A stretch of DNA of 64,000 bases from Shewanella acanthi (GCF_019457475.1 NZ_CP080413.1:4030001-4094000); one strand, 5' to 3'. Counted from the first letter of the stretch, positions 54,185 through 63,021 are shown. Notes: generated from the sequence alone by a model not told the origin. Numbers and translations are program-made.

Positions 54185-55408
54185 ATGGCAATTTCATCTG
54201 CAAATAGTTACCAAGCGCCCATTATCATCGCCGGAGCGGGCCCAGCCGGTTCGCTGCTCGCCCTGTACCTCGGTCAACGCAATATTCCCGTGGTGCTGCT
54301 GGAGAAAGAAGCTAGCTTACCCATAGACTTACGGGCATCGACCTTTCATCCGCCATCGCTCGAGATGCTCGATGAGGTCGGCATCGCTGAGGCCATGATC
54401 GCTAAGGGGTTAGTGGTTGACCGCTATCAGTACCGCGACCGCAAGACCAACGAAGTGGCCGAATTTAATATGCAGCTGATTGCCGACGAGACCCGTTTTC
54501 CGTTTCGTTTGCAGTTAGAGCAATACGAGATGACCCTGCTGGCGCAGGAGAAGCTCAAAGAATGTCCAAGTGTAACCACACTGTTTTCCCACCAGCTAAT
54601 CACCTTCGAGCAGGACGCCAATGGCGTAACCGCCATAGTGAACAGCCCAGAAGGAGAGCGTCGCATCGAAGGCAGTTTTGTGGTCGGCTGCGAAGGTGCG
54701 TCGAGCAATGTGCGTAAATCAGCGGGAATTGGTTTTGGTGGCTTCACCTACGATGAAAAGTTCCTCGTTGCTAGCACCTCCTTCCCCTTCGAGACAGTGT
54801 TCGACAACCTGTCCTATGTGAATTACGTGTCCGACCCAGACGAGTGGTGCGTTATCCTGCGTACCGACAAACTCTGGCGCGTACTCTGGCCGACAGACCC
54901 TAAAGAAACCAATTTAGACAAATACTTAACCGATGAGTATATCCAGCAGCGTTTGCAGCACTTATACGCCAAAGAAGGCGACTACCACATTGGTCACCGT
55001 ACTCTGTATAACGTGCACCAAAGGGTTGCGGAAACCTATTTCAATGGCCGCGCCATTTTAGCGGGCGATGCCTGCCACCTGAACAACCCGCTAGGCGGCA
55101 TGGGCATGAACGGTGGTCTACACGATGCCTTTAACCTAGCACAAAAGCTCACCGAAATTATGCTCAACGGTGCCGACTATCTGCCGCTGTTTGAGCAATA
55201 TAACCGCCAACGCAAGGACTTAGCTGTGCGTTTTGTGCAAGAGCACACGATTGCGAATAAGAAGATGATGGAGTCCACCGACCCAGACATTCAGCGCCAA
55301 CGTCAGCAAAACTTTATGCAAACCGCCGCCGACCCAGTAAAGGCCAAGGCCTTTATTATGGAGCGCGGCATGCTGAACTGCGTTCGAGAATCTTTGCTAG
55401 TGGAATAG
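54185..55408 (+). CDS. FAD-dependent monooxygenase (PHBH/MhpA-like)
   Basis: A 407-residue class A flavin monooxygenase. The dinucleotide motif IIAGAGPAGSLLALYLG (residues 14-30), VVLLEKEASL, and the second FAD motif GRAILAGDACHLNNPLGGMG near 290-309 with NGGLHDAFNLA are present. Similar to MhpA and aromatic-ring hydroxylases. It could hydroxylate or open a pyrrole or pyrrolinone ring, a step needed to reach maleimides. Last gene of the eight-gene operon; a terminator follows. Confidence 0.85.
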   Translation: MAISSANSYQAPIIIAGAGPAGSLLALYLGQRNIPVVLLEKEASLPIDLRASTFHPPSLEMLDEVGIAEAMIAKGLVVDRYQYRDRKTNEVAEFNMQLIADETRFPFRLQLEQYEMTLLAQEKLKECPSVTTLFSHQLITFEQDANGVTAIVNSPEGERRIEGSFVVGCEGASSNVRKSAGIGFGGFTYDEKFLVASTSFPFETVFDNLSYVNYVSDPDEWCVILRTDKLWRVLWPTDPKETNLDKYLTDEYIQQRLQHLYAKEGDYHIGHRTLYNVHQRVAETYFNGRAILAGDACHLNNPLGGMGMNGGLHDAFNLAQKLTEIMLNGADYLPLFEQYNRQRKDLAVRFVQEHTIANKKMMESTDPDIQRQRQQNFMQTAADPVKAKAFIMERGMLNCVRESLLVE

Positions 55409-55437
55409 AGGCAGTGTGGAGTGATTGTGAAATAAAC

Positions 55438-55463
55438 GAAAGGGGCTAAAAGCCCCTTTTATT
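55438..55463. terminator. Bidirectional terminator at operon/restriction-system junction
   Basis: AAAGGGGCT, 3-base loop, AGCCCCTTT (55439-55460) then ATTTTTT. Its stem sequence is the same as that of the ccoG terminator at 12038. It sits where the catabolic operon meets the restriction-modification system. Confidence 0.85.
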
Positions 55464-55499
55464 TTTTATCTGAAAATCCGTCTTACAGCTTGGAAGGTG

Positions 55500-56825
55500 T
55501 TAGCCAGCCAATCTTTGTCCATCAATTAAGGATTCCGCAGTGTCCAAGGCATCAATCATCTGCTCTGCTACTGCATCGATAACTTTCATACACACAGAGT
55601 TCCCAAACTGCTTATAGATCTGGCCTTGTGAAACAGCATCTACGATAAAGTTTTCAGGGAAGCCTTGTAATCTTGCGCATTCTCTAGGTGTTAGCTTTCT
55701 AGGGTTCTTGCCTATATCGCTTTGGTCTATCAGGATTTCAGAGCCGTCTTTATAATAACGGGCACTAATTGTATTAGTGTATTCGCTCTCAGAATTGTAA
55801 AGCGTGTAACCAAATCCATTCCCTTTCGTTTTGTGTCCTTCTTTACGCTTCTGATGTCCTTCCCACAATTTGTCTGAAATGGTGTAAACATCTTTATTAT
55901 GCTTTGCTTTATCGGCAACCAACTCAGAATTTGTCTGCAGAATGTCCCCCACTCTTGTTGGTGCGTATGACGGAGTTGGCCAACTAAAGATCTCATTGAA
56001 ATCCACATCACCAAAATAGTCTTTATCAAACCCAACGATAAAAATGCGCTCACGGTTTTGTGGTACTCCAAAATCAGCGGCGCGCAGTACTTTGAAATCA
56101 ACCCAGTAATTGAGTTTTTCAGTTAAAGCATGACGAGCTTCTTCACTCATTGGAATATCTGTGGGAATTTCTTGCTTATGGTTGCCCTTCAGAATATCTA
56201 CGATTGTTGCCAGCGTTCGGCCTTTATCGTGGCCTTTAAGCTGCTTAACATTTTCGAGTAAAAAAGCTTTTGGCCTTTTCTCTACCAATATTCGTTGAAT
56301 TTCGAAGAACATCGTACCGCGAGTGTCACTAAATCCTTGCTTTAGACCAGCTTGTGAGAAGGATTGGCAAGGGAAACCGCCAAGTAAAATATCGTGGTCT
56401 TTAATGTCTGCAGCTTTAATTAAGGTGATATCTCCGTTAGGCATTTCACCGTAATTAGCTAGATAAGTTTTTTGAGCGAATTTATCCCACTCGGAGGTAA
56501 ACACACATTTACCTCCTAGTTTCTGAAAAGGTAGACGAATTCCGCCAATTCCCGCGAATAAATCGATGAACTTAAATCGGTTCTGAGTAGATGGGTTGTG
56601 TCTAAATGGAGCCTTTTCTAGGTGCGTGTTCATAACACTTTCAAGCTCCAGAATAGCATTCCACTTAACTGCCGTTGGGGAATGCTCTCCATCTTCCCAC
56701 CCTCTGACCGTTCGCTCACCTGCAGATGACATACCTAACAAATTTGCAAATTCTGTGCGACCGATCCCGAGGCTTTCCCTTAAGTTTCTGATATATTCAG
56801 ATTTTGATTCAATTGTTGTAGTCAT
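55500..56825 (-). CDS. C5-cytosine DNA methyltransferase with N-terminal HTH
   Basis: A 441-residue m5C methyltransferase. The N-terminal residues 10-60 are a Cro/C1-type helix-turn-helix (IRNLRESLGIGRTEFANLLG, RTVRGWEDGEHSP). The catalytic part has motif I FIDLFAGIGGIRLPF (about 87-101), motif IV GGFPCQSFSQAG with catalytic Cys (about 146), motif VI LLENV, motif VIII QNRERIFIVGF and motif X GNSVCMKVIDAVAEQM. It is divergent from the AAA+ and nuclease genes at 56907 and 58600. The HTH suggests it also controls transcription of the divergent promoters. It modifies the unknown target of the LlaJI-like restriction enzyme. Confidence 0.9.
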   Translation of the reverse strand: MTTTIESKSEYIRNLRESLGIGRTEFANLLGMSSAGERTVRGWEDGEHSPTAVKWNAILELESVMNTHLEKAPFRHNPSTQNRFKFIDLFAGIGGIRLPFQKLGGKCVFTSEWDKFAQKTYLANYGEMPNGDITLIKAADIKDHDILLGGFPCQSFSQAGLKQGFSDTRGTMFFEIQRILVEKRPKAFLLENVKQLKGHDKGRTLATIVDILKGNHKQEIPTDIPMSEEARHALTEKLNYWVDFKVLRAADFGVPQNRERIFIVGFDKDYFGDVDFNEIFSWPTPSYAPTRVGDILQTNSELVADKAKHNKDVYTISDKLWEGHQKRKEGHKTKGNGFGYTLYNSESEYTNTISARYYKDGSEILIDQSDIGKNPRKLTPRECARLQGFPENFIVDAVSQGQIYKQFGNSVCMKVIDAVAEQMIDALDTAESLIDGQRLAG

Positions 56826-56906
56826 TTTTGTAATTTCTGCGCACTTATCCGGTTTTAATCCGGGATATTAACACTGTACATATACACAGTCAAATAGGGA
56901 ATTCCA
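56826..56906. promoter_or_regulatory. Divergent control region with inverted repeat
   Basis: An 81-base gap. ACTGT (56873-56877), 8 bases, ACAGT (56886-56890) form an inverted repeat beside the McrB-like start, and ATCCGG occurs twice (about 56847 and 56858). Either could bind the methyltransferase HTH. Inferred only. Confidence 0.5.
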
Positions 56907-58607
56907 ATGCTTCAGGATCTTCTAGCACTTAAACTCAATTCTCAGAGACTTATCGAAGATAACTTCTCTCTTGAACTTTTTTTTGATGACAGATCCAAAT
57001 ATAAAATTCTTGAGCTCTACAATAAAGAATTTCCTAATTATCCTGCAACCCTTCAGGATGGCTTGCTAAAAATTACTAATGATAAAAAGCAAACAGCTTA
57101 TCTACCTTTCAACTGGTTTGTAAGAATTAAACAATGTAAACATCTAATCGAAGCCCTTGTTGAATACAGCGAATATGTGGATATGCTGAAATCAGTGCTT
57201 AATGACGATACGTTGAGAGCATTACCAAAAGTTGATTGGGAGAGCTCTACAGAAATCCCTGATGATCAGAAATTTATTCTGAATAATTTCATAAATGAAA
57301 AATTTCCTGAAGAAGAACAAAATAAACTTTTCAGAGATTTCGTAGATGGAAGAAGTTGGCTTGACCTTAAAAGTGATACATCGACTACTCTAACAGGAAA
57401 GAAGTTTAATCGCCAAAACCATGACTATATAGCGTCATGTATTACCACACACTGTAAACTTATTAATGATACTGCAGGAAAATTAGAGCATTTCATTAGG
57501 CTTTACATAACAAACTCAGATATCAGAGATATTATCGAAGGATTACCTGTTTCAGAAGCGAGTAATACCGATGATTTATCAGTTTGTGAACCTACGATAA
57601 CACCATATATAGCTCCCACCCTTACTAAGCCCATTTCTGCAACACTTAAAACTGTATTTAAAAATACTGCTGTTAATAAAATTATATACGGTGCGCCAGG
57701 TACGGGAAAAAGTTACTCATTAAAAAATGCGATTAGTGAAGAGAAGCTTATTCGTACAGTTTTTCATCCTGACACTCTATATAGTGATTTTGTCGGCTCT
57801 TTAAAACCGATGATGCACGGCAGTACTGTAGGTTATGAGTTTCGTCCAGGACCATTTACGGAAGCCATTATCAGGGCCGTAAACGAACCGACAGAATCTT
57901 TTTCTCTGGTCATTGAAGAGTTAAACCGAGCCTCTGCAGCCGCAGTTTTTGGGGAAATATTCCAGTTACTCGATCGTAATAAAAGCGGTCACAGTGAGTA
58001 TATGATAGATATTTCCGATCCAGATTTTCGAGACTATCTGAACTTAAAAACAAACCAGTTTTTCTCTCACGGGCAAAAATTATTTATACCATCTAACCTG
58101 TCACTACTTGCAACAATGAATAGCAGTGACCAAGCGGTAAAGCCGTTGGATACGGCTTTTAAACGCCGCTGGAGCTTTGAATACATCCAGATTGACTATT
58201 CAAAGGCAACGCCAGGCCAGCTATCAGTACCATTTGCTTCCGGTATAGCAACCATTGAATGGGCAAAATTTGCAGAAATTATAAACCAACGACTTCAAAA
58301 TCTTGGTGTGCCAGAAGATCGCTTACTTGGTCATCGATTTCTGTCTGACCAAGAATTGTCGACACCTGAAACTGCAGCAAATTCGCTATGTGGTAAGTTG
58401 TTTGTTTATTTATGGGATGATGTTCTTCGTCACGGGCGTAGAGACGTTATCTTCAATACTGCTGACTTTGGTACTTTTGGCGCTCTGGTTAATGGCTTTA
58501 AAAATGGCCGCTCAGTGTTCTGTGAAGAACTTGAGGAAGATTTAAGTTCAGCAGTTGACACCAGCAATGCAAATTCAGAGCCGGAAGCAACTGAAAAATA
58601 TGAGTAA
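56907..58607 (+). CDS. McrB/LlaJI.R1-like AAA+ GTPase/ATPase subunit
   Basis: A 566-residue AAA+ motor subunit. The N-terminal 240 residues form an unrecognised, probably DNA-recognition domain. Motor motifs: Walker A GAPGTGKS (about 262-269), Walker B LVIEELNRAS (about 334-343), sensor LATMNSSDQ (about 401-409) and an arginine-finger-like FKRRW. This is the McrB subgroup, which forms rings and translocates or activates a separate nuclease. Translation of the nuclease gene overlaps its last 8 bases. Codon use is AT-rich compared with the flanking catabolic genes, pointing to acquisition. Confidence 0.85.
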   Translation: MLQDLLALKLNSQRLIEDNFSLELFFDDRSKYKILELYNKEFPNYPATLQDGLLKITNDKKQTAYLPFNWFVRIKQCKHLIEALVEYSEYVDMLKSVLNDDTLRALPKVDWESSTEIPDDQKFILNNFINEKFPEEEQNKLFRDFVDGRSWLDLKSDTSTTLTGKKFNRQNHDYIASCITTHCKLINDTAGKLEHFIRLYITNSDIRDIIEGLPVSEASNTDDLSVCEPTITPYIAPTLTKPISATLKTVFKNTAVNKIIYGAPGTGKSYSLKNAISEEKLIRTVFHPDTLYSDFVGSLKPMMHGSTVGYEFRPGPFTEAIIRAVNEPTESFSLVIEELNRASAAAVFGEIFQLLDRNKSGHSEYMIDISDPDFRDYLNLKTNQFFSHGQKLFIPSNLSLLATMNSSDQAVKPLDTAFKRRWSFEYIQIDYSKATPGQLSVPFASGIATIEWAKFAEIINQRLQNLGVPEDRLLGHRFLSDQELSTPETAANSLCGKLFVYLWDDVLRHGRRDVIFNTADFGTFGALVNGFKNGRSVFCEELEEDLSSAVDTSNANSEPEATEKYE

Positions 58608-59889
58608 TTCTGAATTCAAGCTTGAATTTTACAACGACAGGTCACTTCTTAGCAGCTTACCTAAGGAACTTTATCAGTCCATGAAAGAAAAAGGGCTGAT
58701 ACCTCATGGCAGTACATATGTGCATTTCTGCGGGTTGCTCACCTATGAAAATATAACTGCTGTTTTTTTGCCCCGTAACAGCAAAATAGAAAGTAATTTA
58801 AAACTTTCTGATTTAGCCCGTAACCTGTTGAAGGCTATTCAACGCTATAAGTTATCAGCAGATACATCCACAGAAACCGCTGATTTCGGCGATGAAATCA
58901 TAGGTAGTGATAGTATTACCCTGCTTGTTGAACTACTGGAAGACTTCGTTCTAAATGGTCTTTACACAACAAGAACTGAAGAGTACAGACTGAATCAAGG
59001 AAAGACTGACTGGAAAAGAACTATAAATCAAAGGACAGCATTTATTAATGGAGGTAATGCCTTCTATCCTGATGTCATTGGTTCAAGAAAGTTGGTTGAT
59101 CAAAGTAGTGCAATAACCAGAATTCATGCACAAATTTTAAGAGAGATTTGCAATAAGGCGGGTTGGATTACTTTTCCAGATCCTGATATCCCATTAGTTG
59201 AATTATCAGCTATTCAATGTGTATCGGAAAATATAGAGACTCAAATTCAGATGCTAAATAAGGAGCTTCATAGCTCTTATTCAGACAGAGACATTTTTCT
59301 CCTCAAAGGTTTAATTCGGTATCTAGAGAAGGTAAGTGGCGATGATAATAACGACTTAGTCATTGGAATTCGGGAATGTCATGGTTTTTGGGAAAAAATG
59401 CTAGATAGCTGTCTTTTGCATAAAGAAAACGTGAACCACCGTATGCTTGCTCCACTGTATAAAATTTCTGGTGATTTTGTTCTCGCACTATCTAAAGGGC
59501 ATCGAACTGATACCGTGCTCAAGCACCCTACTGCTAATAAATTTGTCATTGCTGATGCCAAATATTACGGAGCACATAATATTCAAACCTCTCCTAAGCT
59601 ATCGGATATTGTTAAGCAGTTCTATTACGCTAAAGCTATGAAAATTATCGAGGAAAATGTAGATAAAATAGCAAACGTTTTCATTTTCCCAGGAAAGTCA
59701 GGGAATATTGAATCGATACATATGGCGAAAAAAGACTCTAAAAAACAGTTTAATGCGAGCGATTGCCTAGACAAAAACTACCCTCCCATCAACTGTATTT
59801 ACCAAGATCCGATTGAGCTTATTGAGCAATACTCTAAAGGGAGATATCTGAAAGAATTAACGCAAAGGCTGTTGGATTTAGCGTCTTAA
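58600..59889 (+). CDS. LlaJI.R2/McrC-like restriction endonuclease subunit
   Basis: A 429-residue nuclease subunit from the ATG at 58600, overlapping the McrB-like gene by 8 bases (ATGAGTAA); the frame extends to 58555 but that would give a larger overlap. A PD-(D/E)xK-type site is visible in GHRTDTVLKHP, then FVIADAKYYG (about 315-330), preceded by an acidic GIRECHGFWEKM helix. The layout matches the RE_LlaJI family. It probably cuts DNA when loaded by the McrB-like ring. Codon use is AT-rich like its partner. Confidence 0.8.
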   Translation: MSNSEFKLEFYNDRSLLSSLPKELYQSMKEKGLIPHGSTYVHFCGLLTYENITAVFLPRNSKIESNLKLSDLARNLLKAIQRYKLSADTSTETADFGDEIIGSDSITLLVELLEDFVLNGLYTTRTEEYRLNQGKTDWKRTINQRTAFINGGNAFYPDVIGSRKLVDQSSAITRIHAQILREICNKAGWITFPDPDIPLVELSAIQCVSENIETQIQMLNKELHSSYSDRDIFLLKGLIRYLEKVSGDDNNDLVIGIRECHGFWEKMLDSCLLHKENVNHRMLAPLYKISGDFVLALSKGHRTDTVLKHPTANKFVIADAKYYGAHNIQTSPKLSDIVKQFYYAKAMKIIEENVDKIANVFIFPGKSGNIESIHMAKKDSKKQFNASDCLDKNYPPINCIYQDPIELIEQYSKGRYLKELTQRLLDLAS

Positions 59890-60238
59890 GCCATATCAAT
59901 TTAGATTAATCTGAATTTTGTTCTAACCCATAAATCAGTGACTCTAAAAACAACCTATCATATTGAAATAATACAACTTTACTTATTACCAACCAGCATC
60001 ATAATCATTTCGCTCTAAATGGCTTTGGCAACTCAAATTACCACACTTGAACGTAGATAATGCCTACCAAGATTGGCATTGTTATGGCTGTGACCGTTGG
60101 CGACATGGATGTCGCCGTCGAGCCTATAGGGACATATTTACGGCGTGTCACAGTAAAAACAATGACAATCTAAAGTTCGCAATCTATCAATGCGAAGTAA
60201 AGCATTCAGGCCCCTGGTTTACCAAGGGCCTGATGGGG
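59890..60238. repeat. Intergenic remnant with perfect short hairpin
   Basis: A 349-base gap between the restriction system and the imidase operon. The first half is AT-rich without signals. The second half contains GGCGACAT-GG-ATGTCGCC (60099-60116), a perfect 8-bp hairpin, within sequence that looks like a dispersed bacterial repeat or decayed mobile element. Further on, GGCCCCTGG...CCAAGGGCC (60210-60229) is a hairpin fit to terminate the minus-strand operon. No gene is supported. Confidence 0.45.
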
Positions 60239-61219
60239 TTAAGCAGATTGTTGGCTAAATGCCGAATGGATTTCAGATCCTGTGGCGAACCAGATATCGG
60301 ATTTGCTGGTGAGGTAAGCCAATAGCTGCTCGAAGTGGGCAATGCGGTGGGGTTGTCCGAGTAACCAAGGGTGAATATTTAGCGCTAACATGCGGCCGCC
60401 ATGGTGTTCGGCCTCATTGAGAAGCAGGTCGCAGGCATCGCAGACCTGCTGCACGTAGGAGGCTTCGGAGTGCAGGTTATTTTGCAAAATAAACTGGTCA
60501 TCCAACTCGGTAGATAACGGGATATTCAGCAGTGCGCCTTGATGTTGCGGATTAGCCCCAGTGTTATTAAAAAAGTAGGGCATATCATCGTTTACCCAGT
60601 CGCCGCAGTATTTCACGCCATTATTAGCAAGCAACTTAGCTGTGATTTCACTCTGGTTCTGCGCCGGACTTAACCAACCTGTGATAGGTTGACCCGTCGC
60701 CTGACGCAGCACCGCCAAGGACTTTTCAATCAATCCCGCTTCGTTATTGGCCTGCGCTTGCTCCGCATCGCCCCAGTGGATGGAATCCATATCCCAGCCG
60801 TGGCATAAAATCTCATCGCCGCGCTGTGCCAGTTTATGGATTAATAGTGGCGCCTGCTCTACTAGGCGGCTGCTAATCGCGAAGGTCGGCTTAACACCAT
60901 AATGATCGACGGCCTTGAGTATTCTAAAGATACCGACTCGGTTGCCGTAATCCCGCAGGCTGTAATGGCGCAGGTCAGGGTAAGGCATTGTCATACCGCC
61001 TGGCACCTTGAAGGGTTTACCCTTTTGATCCATTGGGAAAAACTGCACGCTGATATTGAGCCAAACGGCGAGCTTTTTGCCCTGCGGCCAACGAATAGGT
61101 TGACGCTGGTGCAGCATAGACCAAGGGTAAAACTCATGGTCCATACCGTGGCGGCGCTTGTCGTACTGCAGGTATTCCTGCGGCAGGCCCTTTTCTAAAT
61201 TCACAGGTTTGTCAGACAT
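60239..61219 (-). CDS. CE4 polysaccharide deacetylase-fold amidohydrolase (PuuE/cyclic imidase-like)
   Basis: A 326-residue polysaccharide-deacetylase-fold protein. It shares WPQGKKLAVWLNISVQFF, YSLRDYGNRVGIFRILKAVD and LSPAQNQS with its neighbour at 61219, so the two arose by tandem duplication. Such PuuE-type members hydrolyse cyclic amides (allantoin), and a Pseudomonas cyclic imide hydrolase of this fold is known. I infer opening of a substituted maleimide or related ring to a maleamate. It overlaps the upstream gene by one base. Confidence 0.8.
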   Translation of the reverse strand: MSDKPVNLEKGLPQEYLQYDKRRHGMDHEFYPWSMLHQRQPIRWPQGKKLAVWLNISVQFFPMDQKGKPFKVPGGMTMPYPDLRHYSLRDYGNRVGIFRILKAVDHYGVKPTFAISSRLVEQAPLLIHKLAQRGDEILCHGWDMDSIHWGDAEQAQANNEAGLIEKSLAVLRQATGQPITGWLSPAQNQSEITAKLLANNGVKYCGDWVNDDMPYFFNNTGANPQHQGALLNIPLSTELDDQFILQNNLHSEASYVQQVCDACDLLLNEAEHHGGRMLALNIHPWLLGQPHRIAHFEQLLAYLTSKSDIWFATGSEIHSAFSQQSA

Positions 61220-62199
61220 CAGGCTTTTACTCCCATGGCTGCATGTTGCTCGGCAATGTTGTTCACCGCAGTGTCGTAATAGTGCTGCAAATAGTAATCA
61301 GCAATCTCCCGCCCTGTGGTCACCCACACATCTGGGTGGCTGGTGATGTAATCCAGCGCTTCTTCAAAGGCCTTTAAGCGATGCGGGCAACTCACCTGAT
61401 AGTTGTGGGTAGGAATACACATTACAGTGCCCGACTCACTCCCTTCTTGATACAAGCGGTCAAAGTTTTGTTTCAGCATCTCGCCATAACGGCGTGGCTC
61501 CACTTTATTAACGACATAGGCAATGGTGTCGTTCATCTCTAACGAATAGGGAATCGACACAAATCGCTTGCCGCTGCGGGTATGGATGGGCGTTGGCTGA
61601 TCGTCGTGGAACAGGTCGCATGTATAAATACCGCCGGTTTCCTTGCCCTGCCACAGCTCAGAATCCTTACCAAAGAGTTCGCTGCCAACTTCGGCAAATA
61701 AATCTAAGGTCTGCTCCGAGTGCGACAAGGCAGGCGCTAGATATCCCGCGCAGTGCTGCCCCGTGTGTTTATAGATGCTGAGCATGGAGTCTTTGATCAT
61801 CTCCCGCTCCTGCTGCTCGCTCATACCATAGGTGTAGCGAGTGTTGTAAATGCCATGACTGAAGAACTCCCAGTCACGCTCCTTACACATTTGGATGATT
61901 TCTGGGTGGTGATCGCACAGCGCAGTCGACAGAGAAATCGAACCACGAATACCGTATTTATCGAGCAGCTGCATCTGGCGGATATGGCCAACACGGTTGC
62001 CGTAATCGCGAATACCGTAACCCTGAATCGCAGGATAAGGTTGAGGCCAAGCCGCACGATGCGGGTTAGCAGGCGGATTTAATTCGTAAAATTCAATATT
62101 GGGCGCAACCCAAAACGCCACCTTAGCGCCGTTGGGCCACTGAATCTTGGGTCGCCCTTCGTAGGGCCAATAATCATAAAACTGTGGATTTGCTTTCAT
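61219..62199 (-). CDS. CE4 polysaccharide deacetylase-fold amidohydrolase (PuuE/cyclic imidase-like), second copy
   Basis: A 326-residue paralogue of the same length. Motifs in order: WPNGAKVAFWVAPNIEFYEL (21-40), IRDYGNRVGHIRQMQLLDKYG (63-83), FFSHGIYNTRYTYGMSEQQE (about 112-131; the SHG is the usual metal-site His region), CAGYLAPALSHSEQT and MCIPTHNYQVSCPHR with a late His. No signal peptide, so it is cytoplasmic and not a cell-wall deacetylase. Together with the amidase gene just upstream it suggests sequential ring opening and amide hydrolysis. Confidence 0.82.
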   Translation of the reverse strand: MKANPQFYDYWPYEGRPKIQWPNGAKVAFWVAPNIEFYELNPPANPHRAAWPQPYPAIQGYGIRDYGNRVGHIRQMQLLDKYGIRGSISLSTALCDHHPEIIQMCKERDWEFFSHGIYNTRYTYGMSEQQEREMIKDSMLSIYKHTGQHCAGYLAPALSHSEQTLDLFAEVGSELFGKDSELWQGKETGGIYTCDLFHDDQPTPIHTRSGKRFVSIPYSLEMNDTIAYVVNKVEPRRYGEMLKQNFDRLYQEGSESGTVMCIPTHNYQVSCPHRLKAFEEALDYITSHPDVWVTTGREIADYYLQHYYDTAVNNIAEQHAAMGVKA

Positions 62200-62237
62200 G
62201 GCTCGCTCCTACTGCGAAAACTAAGACAGGCCAACTA

Positions 62238-62930
62238 TTAATCAGCGATCTCGTAACCGACCTCTGCAGACTTACCGTCCAACCAATCAAATACGGTGTC
62301 GACATCTTCCACATCGGCGTATTTCAGCAATAAATCCGTGAGGTTAGCGAAGTGATAGCTTTCGTGTTTGTCTGCCACGCACTCCTCGGGAACGATAGCG
62401 CGGTAACCGCGGGACAGGGCATCGACCGCCGTGGCGCGAACACAACCAGACGTCGAACCACCAGTGATAATGACTGTGTCCACCTGATGCCACACCAGTA
62501 AGGATTGCAGCTGGGTTTCGAAGAAAGCCGATGGCATTTTCTTCAAGTAAATCACATCTTTGACCTTGTCGATTTCAACTCGGTCATCGAATTCACTGCG
62601 GGGTGAATCAAACTTAATATTCTGCAGAGAATCTTCGGTATTAGTGCGTGTCCCCCAAACGCCCGCATCCGAGGCATCTTCCATATAGGCAACATGGGTC
62701 CAAACGACGGGCCAACCCTTAGCGCGAAACTTTTTCGCTAATTCGTTGATGTAGTCAATTTGTTTAGGGTCGGTTTGGTAGGCGGTTTTGTATTCCCCTA
62801 CGCAGGTGTAGGCCTTTTGCAAATCGATATTGACCAATACGGCCTTATTACCGAAACCGAACTTCTTGCGGGTCGGGTTACTTTTCACATCTGCGTATAT
62901 TTCTCGGGCGGTCTTTGACGACAATTCCAT
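62238..62930 (-). CDS. Isochorismatase-family amidohydrolase (maleamate/N-carbamoylsarcosine amidase-like)
   Basis: A 230-residue cysteine hydrolase, first gene of a three-gene operon with the two imidase-like genes. Triad: Asp36 (LVNIDLQKAY), Lys131 (YLKKMPSAFF) and Cys163 (GGSTSGCVRATAVDAL). It is about 30 residues longer than the enzyme at 53566 owing to an N-terminal extension. The CVRATAVDAL pattern is closest to N-carbamoylsarcosine amidase and maleamate amidohydrolase. Expected product is ammonia plus a maleate derivative. Confidence 0.85.
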   Translation of the reverse strand: MELSSKTAREIYADVKSNPTRKKFGFGNKAVLVNIDLQKAYTCVGEYKTAYQTDPKQIDYINELAKKFRAKGWPVVWTHVAYMEDASDAGVWGTRTNTEDSLQNIKFDSPRSEFDDRVEIDKVKDVIYLKKMPSAFFETQLQSLLVWHQVDTVIITGGSTSGCVRATAVDALSRGYRAIVPEECVADKHESYHFANLTDLLLKYADVEDVDTVFDWLDGKSAEVGYEIAD

Positions 62931-63012
62931 TGCAGCTCTCCAAAAGCGATGCTTATCAGTCTGATAGATACATTAAACCGATAACTATCCAGCAAATCAA
63001 TTTAAAAGTATT

Positions 63013-63021
63013 ATTGATATA
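63013..63021. promoter_or_regulatory. Possible island operator half site
   Basis: ATTGATATA, one mismatch from the operator half site, in the 286-base divergent gap between the amidase operon (-) and the final gene (+). The second half is not recognisable, so this is weak evidence on its own. Confidence 0.35.

Noticed and set aside
45852..55408. Reading the plus-strand operon as a nicotinate (nic) pathway
   Set aside because: NicD/NicF/NicC-like members are present, but no NicX-type extradiol dioxygenase or NicAB hydroxylase is found, and the RCCR-like gene in the operon does not fit.
60047..60325. A 92-codon frame rich in Cys and His
   Set aside because: No convincing start signal, runs into the 3' end of the minus-strand imidase gene, and the composition looks like chance translation of a hairpin-rich remnant.
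60239..62199. Cell-wall polysaccharide deacetylases
   Set aside because: No signal peptide or TM anchor, and the genes share an operon with a cytoplasmic amidase; a cyclic amide/imide hydrolase fits better.
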